Source: Candidatus Spyradenecus faecavium
GTDB taxonomy: Bacteria; Verrucomicrobiota; Kiritimatiellia; RFP12; DVOR01
Reading direction: 5' to 3'
NCBI GenBank assembly: GCA_018713405.1
Contig: DVOR01000238.1
Span: 1-8,129 of the forward strand
Length of the DNA stretch: 8,129 nt
Part shown: piece after piece, positions 1-7,297 of the stretch
Layout of the letters: every line of letters starts with the position of its first letter
Position numbering within the stretch: position 1 is the first letter of the stretch
Notes under the pieces: model-generated
Databases searched by the model: none
Seen by the model: the letters and a program-made list of their open reading frames with translations, nothing else
Told to the model about the DNA's origin: nothing
Translations under genes and position numbers: made by a program

Positions 1-130
1 CTTCAACTCAAAGATCCAATCCATCAAATCCGTTGCCCGCGGCTTCCGCAATTTCGCCAACTACCGCTTTGCCATCCTCTTCCACTGCTCCCGTCTTCCA
101 CTTCCCACCCACTCTCTTTGACGAAGAACC
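1..130 (+). mobile_element. Right end of an ISL3-family insertion sequence
   Basis: The transposase stop at 119-121 is followed directly by CGAAGAACC (122-130). Read inward from the right this is GGTTCTTCG. ISL3-family elements usually begin with GG[CT]TCTTC-type terminal repeats and have the transposase stop close to the right tip, so position 130 is the likely element boundary. The left end is outside the window, so neither the matching inverted repeat nor the expected 8-bp target duplication (candidate ATCCACAC, 131-138) can be verified. Confidence 0.5.
2..121 (+). CDS. ISL3-family transposase, C-terminal fragment
   Basis: The frame is open from the left edge and ends at TGA 119-121, giving 39 residues. 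It contains 'SIKSVARGFRNFANYRFAILFH'-like sequence in two overlapping pieces: 'SIKSVARGFRNFANYR' and 'RFAILFHCSR'. ISL3-type transposases characteristically end in A-R-G-[FY]-R-[NS]-F-x-N-[YF]-R-x-x-I-[LF]-F, followed by a short tail, which matches well. The rest of the DDE transposase lies outside the window, so I cannot tell whether the gene is intact. The stop is followed at once by CGAAGAACC, which would be the outer tip of the IS. The short tail 'CSRLPLPTHSL' after the conserved block is normal for the family. The assignment rests on this one motif but is fairly specific. Confidence 0.72.
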   Translation, partial: FNSKIQSIKSVARGFRNFANYRFAILFHCSRLPLPTHSL

Positions 131-144
131 ATCCACACCCTGCC

Positions 145-201
145 AAACCCTAAGGGTTTTGAGGCGAAACCCTAAGGGTTTCGGGGCAAACCCTTAAGGG
201 T
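145..201. repeat. Three tandem near-palindromes (AAACCCTAAGGGTTT)
   Basis: AAACCCTAAGGGTTT occurs exactly at 145-159 and 167-181, and a third, diverged copy AAACCCTTAAGGGT lies at 188-201. The units recur every 21-22 bases with 6-7 base GC-rich linkers. Each unit is an inverted repeat around its centre (AAACCCT/AGGGTTT), so it could form a small hairpin or bind a dimeric protein. The period is about two helical turns, which would place all three sites on one DNA face. Their function is unknown. They sit just outside the IS tip and about 150 bases upstream of the S1-protein promoter. Confidence 0.75.
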
Positions 202-208
202 CTCGAGA

Positions 209-229
209 GGGGCGGCCTGCGGCCGCCCC
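209..229. repeat. GC-rich perfect hairpin with TGC loop
   Basis: GGGGCGGCC (209-217) and GGCCGCCCC (221-229) form a perfect 9-bp stem closed by a TGC triloop. No T-run follows on either strand, so it is not a typical intrinsic terminator. It resembles a REP-like intergenic palindrome. A second, shorter hairpin with the same TGC loop lies 30 bases downstream. Confidence 0.7.
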
Positions 230-231
230 GG

Positions 232-259
232 AGAACAGAGAACGGAAAACGGAGAACGG
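232..259. repeat. Four tandem purine-rich heptamers
   Basis: The heptamers AGAACAG, AGAACGG, AAAACGG and AGAACGG run head to tail from 232 to 259, between the two TGC-loop hairpins. The G/A-rich strand is the plus strand. No coding or regulatory role is evident. Confidence 0.65.
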
Positions 260-261
260 AA

Positions 262-276
262 CGCCCCTGCGGGGCG
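262..276. repeat. Short GC hairpin with TGC loop
   Basis: CGCCCC (262-267) pairs with GGGGCG (271-276) around a TGC triloop. The loop is identical to that of the hairpin at 209-229. No T-run follows. A run of nine C residues lies just downstream at 285-293. Confidence 0.6.
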
Positions 277-350
277 ACGAATTGCCCCCCCCCTTCCTCG
301 AAAACGCAGAGAAACGAGGGAGGCGCGGAGACGCAAGGGGGCGGGGTTTG

Positions 351-359
351 TGGTAGAAT
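351..359 (+). promoter_or_regulatory. Extended -10 promoter for the S1-protein unit
   Basis: TGGTAGAAT (351-359) has the form TGn-TAGAAT, an extended -10 element one mismatch from TATAAT. No convincing -35 hexamer lies 16-18 bases upstream, where the sequence is GC-rich, which is tolerable for extended -10 promoters. The predicted transcription start near 366 gives a leader of about 24 bases before the ATG at 390. Confidence 0.55.
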
Positions 360-389
360 ACGGCGCGTTTTATGAGAGGAAGCAGAACC

Positions 390-1583
390 ATGAAGGATTC
401 CAAAGCCGATTTCGCAGCCTTGCTCGCCGCCAGCGGGATGGATTACCGCCGCGGGTTCAACCCGGGCGAGGAGGTGCGCGCCACCGTCGTCTCCACCAAG
501 GGCCACTATGTGGTGATCGACGTGGGGGCGAAGGACGAGGGCGTCGTGCCCAAGGAGGAGTTCATCCTCGAGGACGGCACGCTCCGCGCGCAGGAGGGCG
601 AGCGCGTCAAGGTGTGGTTCGTGGGCATGCGCCAGGGCAACCTGCTCTTCACGGCGCGCAACAAGGCCACCGGCCGCGGCGACGCGGCGCTCCAACAGGC
701 CTTCGAGGCCGGCACGCCCATCGACGGCCTGGTGAAGGGTGAGGTGAAGGGCGGCTACGAGGTGGAGGTGGCCGGCCAGCGCGCCTTCTGCCCCTATTCC
801 CAGATGGACCTCCATCGCGGCAAGGAGCCCGCGGAGTACATCGGCACCAAGCAGACCTTCCTCATCTCCGAATACGGCGAGGACGACCGCGGGAGCAACC
901 TGATCGTCTCACGCCGGGCCCTGCTCGAGCGCGAGCGCGACGCGAAGAAGGGCGCCCTGCTCGCCGAGCTGGCCGAGGGCCAGGTGCGCGAGGGCGTCGT
1001 CACGCGCGTGATGGATTTCGGCGTCTTCGTCGACCTCGGCGGCGCCGAGGGCCTGGTGCCCACGCGCGAGCTCTCCTGGGACCGCGGCGCCAAGGCCGAG
1101 GACCTGGCCAAACCGGGCGACACCGTGGAGGTGCTGGTGCAGCGCTTCGACCCCGTGACCGAACGCATCTCCCTCTCCCTGCGCGCCCTGCGCCAGAACC
1201 CGTGGGAGGCCTTCGCCGCGCAGTACCGCGTGGGCGACGTGCTCAACGCCAAAATCGTGCGCATCACCACCTTCGGCGCCTTCGCGCAGCTCACCCCGGG
1301 CGTGGACGGCCTCCTCTCGAACGGCCGCCTGGCCGCCCTCGCCAAGGGCCGCCGCATCGCCTCCGCCCACGAGGTGGTCGAGGAGGGCCAGACCCTCGAG
1401 GTGAAGATCGAGTCCATCGACGCCGACGAGCACAAAATCGCCCTCAAGCCCGTCACCGCCGAGGAGCCCGCCAAGGACGCCCCCGCGAACGACCCCGACA
1501 GCGACCCCTCCGCCTGGATCCGCGCCAACCGCGCCAAGAACGCCGGCCTGGGGAACAACCCCTTCGCGGGGCTCGACCTTTGA
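390..1583 (+). CDS. S1 RNA-binding domain protein with four S1 domains (ribosomal protein S1-like)
   Basis: The predicted cytoplasmic protein has 397 residues and binds single-stranded RNA through four S1 (OB-fold) domains, at about residues 26-91, 108-177, 196-266 and 280-355. The third is the most canonical, with 'EGQVREGVVTRVMDFGVFVD' followed by G-G-A-E-G-L-V-P and a closing 'ISLSLRAL'. The fourth shows 'GDVLNAKIVRITTFGAFAQL'. The acidic tail (358-397) is probably disordered and ends 'NNPFAGLDL'. Bacterial S1 proteins usually carry four to six domains, so this is a short S1 or a paralogue helping mRNA binding on the 30S subunit. I chose ATG 390 because AGAGGAAG (375-382) lies upstream at Shine-Dalgarno distance. 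The in-frame ATG at 372 would leave almost no leader after the predicted promoter. Whether it is the cell's main S1 (rpsA) or a second copy cannot be decided here. Confidence 0.88.
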   Translation: MKDSKADFAALLAASGMDYRRGFNPGEEVRATVVSTKGHYVVIDVGAKDEGVVPKEEFILEDGTLRAQEGERVKVWFVGMRQGNLLFTARNKATGRGDAALQQAFEAGTPIDGLVKGEVKGGYEVEVAGQRAFCPYSQMDLHRGKEPAEYIGTKQTFLISEYGEDDRGSNLIVSRRALLERERDAKKGALLAELAEGQVREGVVTRVMDFGVFVDLGGAEGLVPTRELSWDRGAKAEDLAKPGDTVEVLVQRFDPVTERISLSLRALRQNPWEAFAAQYRVGDVLNAKIVRITTFGAFAQLTPGVDGLLSNGRLAALAKGRRIASAHEVVEEGQTLEVKIESIDADEHKIALKPVTAEEPAKDAPANDPDSDPSAWIRANRAKNAGLGNNPFAGLDL

Positions 1584-2188
1584 CCGCCCCCATCAACCTC
1601 CACTTCGACGCGCGCGGCCGCACCCACCTGCGCTACTGGGGGGGCGGCGCGCCGCGCGAACGCGTCGTCCCCTGCCCCGCCGCCCTCCTCATGGCCCCGC
1701 CCGACCCCGAGGCCGAGGCCGATCCGCGGGGCCGCGGCCTGGACACGCCGCGCGCCGCGCTCTTCCACGCCTTCCGCGCCCTGCCCCTGCGCCCCGAGGC
1801 CGACTGGCGCCTGGCGCCGGGCGAGGCCTTCACGCCGCTCTGGCGCACGGTCTGGGAGACGCTTGTGGCGATGCTCCGCCGGCCGCCCGAGGCGCGCTGG
1901 TGCGTCCGCGGCGAGCCGGGGTGGTTCCTGCAGTTCGGCCTGCGCGAGGATGACGGAAGTTACGTGATGGGCGCGCTGGTCCTGCCCACCGGCAAGCCCG
2001 CCGTCCTCACCTTCCGCGCCGGGGACCTCATCGAGGCCCTCCCCCCACCCCGCCCCTTCGCCGAGATGGACGCCACCACCGAGGCCGACGGCCTCCCCGC
2101 CCAGACCGACCGCCTCCCCTGGGACACCCGCATCCGCCTGCCCATCGCCACCCCCGGCGCCGCCCTCCTGACTTTGCGGCCCGTATGA
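1580..2188 (+). CDS. Unrecognised 202-residue protein, translationally coupled to the S1 gene
   Basis: I do not recognise this protein. It appears to start at TTG 1580, which overlaps the S1 stop as TTGA (1580-1583). GGGG at 1568-1571 offers a weak ribosome site 8 bases upstream, and the frame then stays open to TGA 2186-2188. The overlap suggests coupled translation with the S1 gene. The N-terminus reads 'TAPINLHFDARGRTHLRYWG'. A central block rich in Trp and Arg ('WRLAPGEAFTPLWRTVWETL') is followed by a likely beta-rich region ('GWFLQFGLREDDGSYVMGAL'). The C-terminal third is proline-rich. There is no signal peptide, membrane segment or obvious catalytic motif. The next good start, ATG 1691, would discard the coherent N-terminal strand region, so TTG is preferred. 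The frame also runs open upstream inside the S1 gene, but only because of GC-rich codon bias. Confidence 0.6.
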   Translation: MTAPINLHFDARGRTHLRYWGGGAPRERVVPCPAALLMAPPDPEAEADPRGRGLDTPRAALFHAFRALPLRPEADWRLAPGEAFTPLWRTVWETLVAMLRRPPEARWCVRGEPGWFLQFGLREDDGSYVMGALVLPTGKPAVLTFRAGDLIEALPPPRPFAEMDATTEADGLPAQTDRLPWDTRIRLPIATPGAALLTLRPV

Positions 2189-2199
2189 GCGGGGCAGAC

Positions 2200-2234
2200 A
2201 AAAAAGGCCGGGCCCGAGCGGGTCCGGCCTTTTT
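2200..2234. terminator. Bidirectional intrinsic terminator between convergent units
   Basis: AAAAAA (2200-2205) precedes a 10-bp stem: GGCCGGGCCC (2206-2215), loop GAGC, GGGTCCGGCC (2220-2229). TTTTT (2230-2234) follows. The plus-strand RNA stem has one G-U wobble, and the minus-strand RNA has one A-C mismatch at the same place. It lies 17 bases after the stop of the plus-strand unit and 13 bases after the stop of the minus-strand operon, so it can end both. Confidence 0.9.
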
Positions 2235-2242
2235 GCAGGGCG

Positions 2243-3076
2243 TCAGGCTTGCCAGCGGGCGTAGGCGCCGGAGGGGAGGGGGAAGACGTCCGGGGCGCCG
2301 GTGAGCAGCATCTCGCCGGCGGAGACCGCGCCGCCGAGGCCGCGCAGGGCCTGGGTGAGGACGTTGGAGAGGACGACGGGGGTGTGGCCGGGCGTGTGGG
2401 CGGAGAGGAGGAGGAAGCGGGGGGCGTCGGAGAGGAGGGCGCGGCAGAGGCGGAGGGTCTCGGTGAGGTCGCGCTCGATCTTGTAGGTCTCGCCGTTGCC
2501 GCCGCGGCCGTAGGTGGGCGGGTCGAGGATGATGCCGTCGTAGCGGCGGCCGCGGCGGACCTCGCGGTTCAGGAACTTGTGGGCGTCGTCCACGATCCAG
2601 CGGATGGGGTGGCTCTCCAGGCCGTTGAGGGCGGCGTTGGCACGGGCCCACTGGACCATGCCCTTGGAGGCGTCGAGGTGGCAGACCTCGGCGCCGGCGC
2701 GGGCGGCCGCGAGGGTGGAGCCGCCGGAGTAGGCGAAAAGGTTGAGGACGCGCAGGGGGCGGTGGGCGGCGGCGACGGTCTCGCGGATCCAGGCCCACTG
2801 GGCGCGCTGCTCGGGGAAGATGCCCAGGTGGCCGAAGTCGGTGCCGGAGAGGCGGAAGCGCGTGCCGTCCACGTCGATGGCCCACTCCTTGGGCAGGCGG
2901 CTGCGGCCGTGCCAGCGGTTGCCCTCCTCGCGGTCGAAGGTCGCGTCGGCGTCCTTCCAGCGTGCGGGGCGCTGGGGCTGCCAGACGGCCTGCGCGCAGG
3001 GGCGGGCCAGAACGACCTCGCCGAAGCGCTCCAGCTTCGCGCCGTTGCCGCTGTCCAGGAGTTCGTAACCGTTCAT
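2243..3076 (-). CDS. Class I SAM-dependent methyltransferase (RlmI/RlmK-like fold)
   Basis: This 277-residue enzyme is predicted to transfer methyl groups from S-adenosylmethionine, most likely to rRNA, although the substrate is not proven. The SAM-binding motif I is 'VLNLFAYSGGSTLAAARAGA' (residues 110-129). The acidic motif II residue is D135 in 'CHLDAS', the adenine-contact motif is D163-D164, and motif IV is D-P-P-T-Y-G (185-190). 'DFGHLGIFPEQ' (80-90) precedes the fold, as in the Methyltrans_SAM family. No N-terminal PUA domain is present, unlike RlmI. The position equivalent to the cysteine-containing 'FSCS' of the m5C enzymes reads 'LLSAHTPG', which argues against 5-methylcytosine chemistry. 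ATG 3076 overlaps the rnc stop as ATGA, and only a weak purine-rich site precedes it, so translation is probably coupled to rnc. It is the last gene of the operon. Confidence 0.85.
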   Translation of the reverse strand: MNGYELLDSGNGAKLERFGEVVLARPCAQAVWQPQRPARWKDADATFDREEGNRWHGRSRLPKEWAIDVDGTRFRLSGTDFGHLGIFPEQRAQWAWIRETVAAAHRPLRVLNLFAYSGGSTLAAARAGAEVCHLDASKGMVQWARANAALNGLESHPIRWIVDDAHKFLNREVRRGRRYDGIILDPPTYGRGGNGETYKIERDLTETLRLCRALLSDAPRFLLLSAHTPGHTPVVLSNVLTQALRGLGGAVSAGEMLLTGAPDVFPLPSGAYARWQA

Positions 3077-3771
3077 GGGGTGTCTGCTTTCTTGGGTTCG
3101 TGTTGCGCGAGCCAGGCGGCGGCCGCGGCGATCTCGGCCTTCTTGAGGCTCGGACCCTCGCCCCGGGCCTCGCGGCCGTCCAGGCGCACCGCGACGGTGA
3201 AGGTCGGCTCGTGGCTGGGCCCGGACATGCCGAGGCGCGTGTAGAGCGGGGGCTCCGTGTGGTTGATCTGGGCGTATTGGACGAGGCGCCCCTTGGGGTT
3301 CGCGTCGACGCCGTGGGAGGCGTCCGTCCCGGTCCGGAGGGCGACGGGGGGCTTGGCGAAGTCGCCCTTGGCGTAAAGGCGGGAGAGGATGGCCTCGACG
3401 GCGTTGCGGCCGCCGTCGAGCCACGCCGCGCCGATCACGGCCTCGCAGGCGTCGACCTTCGCCTTCTCCGGGCGGTTGTAGACGGATTGCCCCCAGTCGA
3501 GCCCGTGCTCGAACCACGGCCCCAGGCGGGAGAGGCGCGCCGCCAGCCCCCGCGTGGAGACGAGCGCGTCGCGCCAGATGGAGAGCCCGCCCTCGTCCAA
3601 CTCGGGGTGCGCACGATAGAGGCGCTCCGCGACCAAGAGCCCGAGCACGGAGTCGCCCAGGAACTCCAGGCGTTGGTTGTCGGGCTCCCGGCGCATCGCC
3701 GCCGGCACGGTCAGGGCCAGGCGCAGGAGCGCGGGGTCGCGGAAGGCATAGGGCGGCGCGTCCGTGGGCAC
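3073..3771 (-). CDS. rnc: Ribonuclease III
   Basis: This 232-residue endonuclease cleaves double-stranded RNA in rRNA and mRNA processing. The RNase III signature is 'NQRLEFLGDSVLG' (32-44). By alignment to E. coli the metal ligands are E36 (E41), D40 (D45), D107 (D114) and E110 (E117), the last two in 'KVDACEAVIGA'. E60 in 'LDEGG' matches E65. A double-stranded RNA binding domain spans about 159-224, from 'KGRLVQYAQ' to 'KKAEIAAAAAWL'. The length is close to the E. coli enzyme (226). Glutamine 33 occupies the E38 position. The start is GTG 3771, because the conserved N-terminal 'FRDPALLRLALT' must be included. AAGGA lies 11 bases upstream, inside the end of qmcA, and the intergenic gap is 7 bases. 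Confidence 0.95.
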   Translation of the reverse strand: MPTDAPPYAFRDPALLRLALTVPAAMRREPDNQRLEFLGDSVLGLLVAERLYRAHPELDEGGLSIWRDALVSTRGLAARLSRLGPWFEHGLDWGQSVYNRPEKAKVDACEAVIGAAWLDGGRNAVEAILSRLYAKGDFAKPPVALRTGTDASHGVDANPKGRLVQYAQINHTEPPLYTRLGMSGPSHEPTFTVAVRLDGREARGEGPSLKKAEIAAAAAWLAQHEPKKADTP

Positions 3772-3778
3772 GGCGGCG

Positions 3779-4693
3779 TCAGTCCTTCTTCACCACCGAG
3801 GTGGCCACCTTCAGGACCGAGGCGATGTCCGCGAGGTTCGAGGGGAGGATCATCGTGGTGCCCTCCTTGGCGAGCTTGCCGAACTCGGCGAGGTACTGCT
3901 CGGCCAGGCGGAGGTTCACGGCGTCGGCGCCGCCGGCGTTGGCGCTGATGGCCTGGGCGATCTCGGAGAGGCCGGCGGCGGTGGCCTGGGCGACCAGGCG
4001 GATTTCCTCCGCGCGGCCCTGGGCCTCGTTGATGCGGCGCTGCATCTCGCCCTCGGAGCGGGCGATGGCCTCCTGCTTGTCGCCCTCGGCGCGGTTGATC
4101 TTCGACTGGCGCTCGCCCTCGGACTCCGCGATCATGGCGCGCTTCTCGCGCTCGGCCCGCATTTGCTTCTCCATGGCGTCGCGGATTGACTGCGGGGGGG
4201 TGATGGACTTGATCTCGTAGCGCATGATCTTGACGCCCCAGGGGTTGGCGGCCTTGTCGAGGGCCTCGCAGATGGCGGCGTTGATGGTCTCGCGCACGTT
4301 GAATATCTCATCGAGGTCGAGTTTGCCGATCTCCGAGCGCATGGTGGTCTGGGCCAGCTGGGTGGAGGCCAGCAGGTAGTTGTCGATGCCGTAGGAGGCC
4401 TTGACGGGGTCCATCACCTTCAGGTAGAGCACGCCATCCACCTCGACGGTGATGTTGTCCCTGGTGATGCACTGCTGCGGCTCGACGTCCCACGGCGTCT
4501 CCTTCAACGTCCGGCGATAGGCCACGCGGTCGATGAAGGGAACGAGGAAGTGCAGCCCCGCGTCGAGCGTGGCGGAGTACTTGCCCAGCCGCTCCACCAC
4601 GTAGGCCGAGCGCTGGGGCACCACGATGGCCGTCTTGAAGAGGACGACGGCCACCAAGAGGATCAGGATGAGAGCAAGGATCAAGGGCAACAT
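3779..4693 (-). CDS. qmcA: SPFH/stomatin-family membrane protein QmcA (paraslipin type)
   Basis: The protein has 304 residues, nearly the same length as E. coli QmcA (305). An N-terminal membrane helix (about residues 2-25, 'LPLILALILILLVAVVLF') is followed by the SPFH (band 7) domain starting 'VVPQRSAYVVERLGKY' (24-39). It runs through 'GLHFLVPFIDRVAYRR' and 'DNITVEVDGVLYLKV' to 'WGVKIMRYEIKSITPP' (152-167). An Ala/Glu-rich coiled coil follows (about 172-240, 'RAEREKRAMIAESEGERQ'). The C-terminal 'GTTMILPSNL' segment is typical of paraslipins. Such proteins oligomerise at the inner membrane in lipid microdomains and influence membrane-protein turnover. The start ATG 4693 has a strong AAAGGAA (4705-4699) at 5 bases. 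nfeD ends 21 bases upstream, giving the classical nfeD-qmcA pair. Confidence 0.93.
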   Translation of the reverse strand: MLPLILALILILLVAVVLFKTAIVVPQRSAYVVERLGKYSATLDAGLHFLVPFIDRVAYRRTLKETPWDVEPQQCITRDNITVEVDGVLYLKVMDPVKASYGIDNYLLASTQLAQTTMRSEIGKLDLDEIFNVRETINAAICEALDKAANPWGVKIMRYEIKSITPPQSIRDAMEKQMRAEREKRAMIAESEGERQSKINRAEGDKQEAIARSEGEMQRRINEAQGRAEEIRLVAQATAAGLSEIAQAISANAGGADAVNLRLAEQYLAEFGKLAKEGTTMILPSNLADIASVLKVATSVVKKD

Positions 4694-4714
4694 GACGGTT
4701 CCTTTCTTTTGCGT

Positions 4715-5149
4715 TCACTGGACGACAAGCACGATTCCCCTGCAGGCGGCGACGGTCACCGTCTCGCCGCGTTCCACCGGGCGCTCGGCCACGGCGGCCC
4801 ACTCCACCCCGTTCAGGAGCACCCGCCCCTCGCGCGGGGGCCGGATGGCCTCCACCACCTCCACCTGCGCGCCGACGAACCCGTCGTCGTCCGCGTCCGC
4901 GGGCCCCTGCTCACGCTTCCCCCGCAGCGCGCAGCAGAAGCGCCGCCCCAGCAGGAGCGACCCCACCGAGAGCGCCAGGAAGGCGACCGCCTGCGGCAGG
5001 AAGCCCTCCCCCAGCGCGGGGAAGGCCCACACCAACGCCCCCGTCAGCACCGCGCCGACGCCGAAGAAGATCACCACGAAGCCCGCGGTGAAGACCTCTG
5101 CCACCATCAGCAGCACCCCCACGATGACCCAGGCCAACGCCAGCTCCAT
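4715..5149 (-). CDS. NfeD family membrane protein (short form)
   Basis: This 144-residue protein has two hydrophobic stretches, about residues 2-42 (probably a helical hairpin, 'LAWVIVGVLLMVAEVFTAGF') and 52-68. A soluble C-terminal OB-fold follows, about 92-144. The OB-fold shows the family spacing G-x-V (108-110), N-G-x-x-W (113-117), R-G-E-x-V-x-V (127-133), then 'GIVLVV'. Its length and architecture match the short NfeD proteins (YbbK/NfeD1b), which lack the N-terminal ClpP-like protease domain. The OB-fold is thought to bind the partner stomatin-like protein, and qmcA lies directly downstream. AGGGGG (5160-5155) precedes ATG 5149 at 5 bases and overlaps the stop of fcl, so translation is likely coupled or reinitiated. 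Confidence 0.88.
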   Translation of the reverse strand: MELALAWVIVGVLLMVAEVFTAGFVVIFFGVGAVLTGALVWAFPALGEGFLPQAVAFLALSVGSLLLGRRFCCALRGKREQGPADADDDGFVGAQVEVVEAIRPPREGRVLLNGVEWAAVAERPVERGETVTVAACRGIVLVVQ

Positions 5150-5159
5150 CGCCGCCCCC

Positions 5160-6119
5160 TTACGCCCCGTGGCCCAGGCGGATGTCGCCCGACGCCAAGG
5201 CCGCGCGATACTCCGCCACCGTCCGCGCCACGCCCTCCTCCAGGTCGATCTTCGGCGCCCAGCCGAAGGACCGCAGGAGCGAGGAGTCGCACAGCTTGCG
5301 CGGCGTCCCGTCCGGCTTCGAGGCGTCCCAGCGGATCTCCGCCTCGCAACCCGTGGCCGTGCGGATCAGCTCCGCCAGCTCGCGGATGGTCACCTCGCGG
5401 CCGGAGCCCACGTTCATCAGGTCCGGCGGGTCCTCCAGCTCCAACGCGTAGAGGCAGGCCTCGGCCAGGTCGTCCACGTGCAGGAACTCCCGCAACGGCG
5501 TCCCCGTGCCCCACAGGTCCACGAAGGGCGCGCCCGTGGTGCGGGCCAGCTCGAACTTGCGGATCATCGTCGGCAACACATGGCCGCCCACGACGTCATA
5601 GTTGTCGCCCGTGCCGTAAAGGTTCGTGGGCATCAGCGCGTGGTAGCACACGCCGAACTGCCGCCGGTAGAACTCGCAGAGCTTGAGGCCCGAGATCTTC
5701 GCCAGCGCGTAGCCCTCGTTCGTCTTCTCCAGCGGCCCGGTCAGGAGCGCGTCCTCCGGAATCGGCTGCGGCGCCATCCGCGGGTAGATGCACGACGACC
5801 CCAAGAAGAGCAGCCGCTTCACGCCCGCCCGGTACGCCGATTCCACCGTGTTCGCGGCGATCATCAGGTTCTCGTAGAGGAAGGTCGCGTTCGCCGCGCT
5901 GTTCGCGCCGATGCCGCCCACGTGCGCCGCCGCGATCACCGCCACGTCGGGCCGGTGCGCTTGGAACCACGCCCGCGTCGCCGCCTGGTCCGTCAGGTCC
6001 AGCTCCCGGTGCGTCGCCGTCAGGATCTTGCCGCAGCCGCGGCGCTGCAGGGCCCGCACCACCGCCGAGCCCACCATGCCGCGGTGCCCGGCCACGTAAT
6101 AGGTCTTCGCCGTGTCCAT
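5160..6119 (-). CDS. fcl: GDP-L-fucose synthase (GDP-4-keto-6-deoxymannose epimerase/reductase)
   Basis: This 319-residue extended short-chain dehydrogenase uses NADPH to epimerise C3 and C5 of GDP-4-keto-6-deoxy-D-mannose and then reduce C4, yielding GDP-L-fucose in the cytoplasm. The nucleotide-binding motif is G11-x-x-G14-x-x-G17 in 'AGHRGMVGSA'. The 'HVGGIGAN' block (66-73) is characteristic of the family. Catalytic residues match the E. coli enzyme with an offset of one: S108 and C110 ('GSSCIYP'), Y137 and K141 ('YALAK'), and H180 ('GGHVLP'). 'LREFLHVDDLAEA' (209-221) is also typical. The length is the family norm (about 315-325). GGAG (6127-6124) precedes ATG 6119 by 4 bases, and the gmd stop is only 1 base away, so the two pathway genes are translationally linked. 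Confidence 0.96.
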   Translation of the reverse strand: MDTAKTYYVAGHRGMVGSAVVRALQRRGCGKILTATHRELDLTDQAATRAWFQAHRPDVAVIAAAHVGGIGANSAANATFLYENLMIAANTVESAYRAGVKRLLFLGSSCIYPRMAPQPIPEDALLTGPLEKTNEGYALAKISGLKLCEFYRRQFGVCYHALMPTNLYGTGDNYDVVGGHVLPTMIRKFELARTTGAPFVDLWGTGTPLREFLHVDDLAEACLYALELEDPPDLMNVGSGREVTIRELAELIRTATGCEAEIRWDASKPDGTPRKLCDSSLLRSFGWAPKIDLEEGVARTVAEYRAALASGDIRLGHGA

Positions 6120-6120
6120 G

Positions 6121-7155
<1,035 letters not shown>

Positions 7156-7197
7156 GACAATCCTTTCTATTACAGCCAATCAAGCCATACGTCCCCT

Positions 7198-7227
7198 ATT
7201 ATACACAATTCCCCCACCTCCACGCAA
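7198..7227 (-). promoter_or_regulatory. Sigma-70-type promoter of the gmd operon
   Basis: On the minus strand a perfect TATAAT lies at 7203-7198. A weak -35 candidate, TTGCGT, is 18 bases upstream (7227-7222). The predicted start near 7191 gives a leader of about 36 bases to the gmd ATG. The next five genes have no gap large enough for another clear promoter, so this one probably drives all six. Confidence 0.65.
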
Positions 7228-7243
7228 AAAAGCAAAGGGACGG

Positions 7244-7256
7244 CAATACTGTCTGG
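7244..7256 (+). repeat. Solitary transposon-end-like sequence (CAATACTGTCTGG)
   Basis: CAATACTGTCTGG matches the first 13 bases of the left terminal repeat of the element at 7388 (CAATACTGTCCGG) at 12 positions and has the same orientation. No opposing repeat or target duplication is visible for it. It is probably the left tip of a related, truncated element whose interior runs to about 7350. Without that relationship a 12/13 match 144 bases away would be hard to explain. Confidence 0.5.
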
Positions 7257-7297
7257 AAAGTGTATGATGCGTTTGCGCACTTTAAAGAGGACCTGTC

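Noticed and set aside
145..181. Telomere-type CCCTAAA repeat
   Set aside because: The motif resembles plant telomeric repeats only because the palindrome contains CCCTAA. It is not a head-to-tail heptamer array, and the window is clearly bacterial.
145..201. CRISPR array
   Set aside because: The repeats are only 14-15 bases, the linkers are 6-7 bases and non-unique in character, and no cas genes are nearby.
285..293. Run of nine C residues as a phase-variation tract
   Set aside because: It lies in the non-coding spacer upstream of the promoter, not in a coding frame or between -10 and -35 elements.
2249..3244. Long plus-strand open frame opposite the methyltransferase and rnc genes
   Set aside because: It is an alanine/glycine/valine-rich antisense shadow caused by GC-rich third positions, with no domain and no ribosome site.
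3077..3517. N-terminal extension of the methyltransferase
   Set aside because: The frame is open upstream, but it translates to an Arg/Pro-rich shadow of rnc. ATG 3076, overlapping the rnc stop, gives the expected N-terminus.
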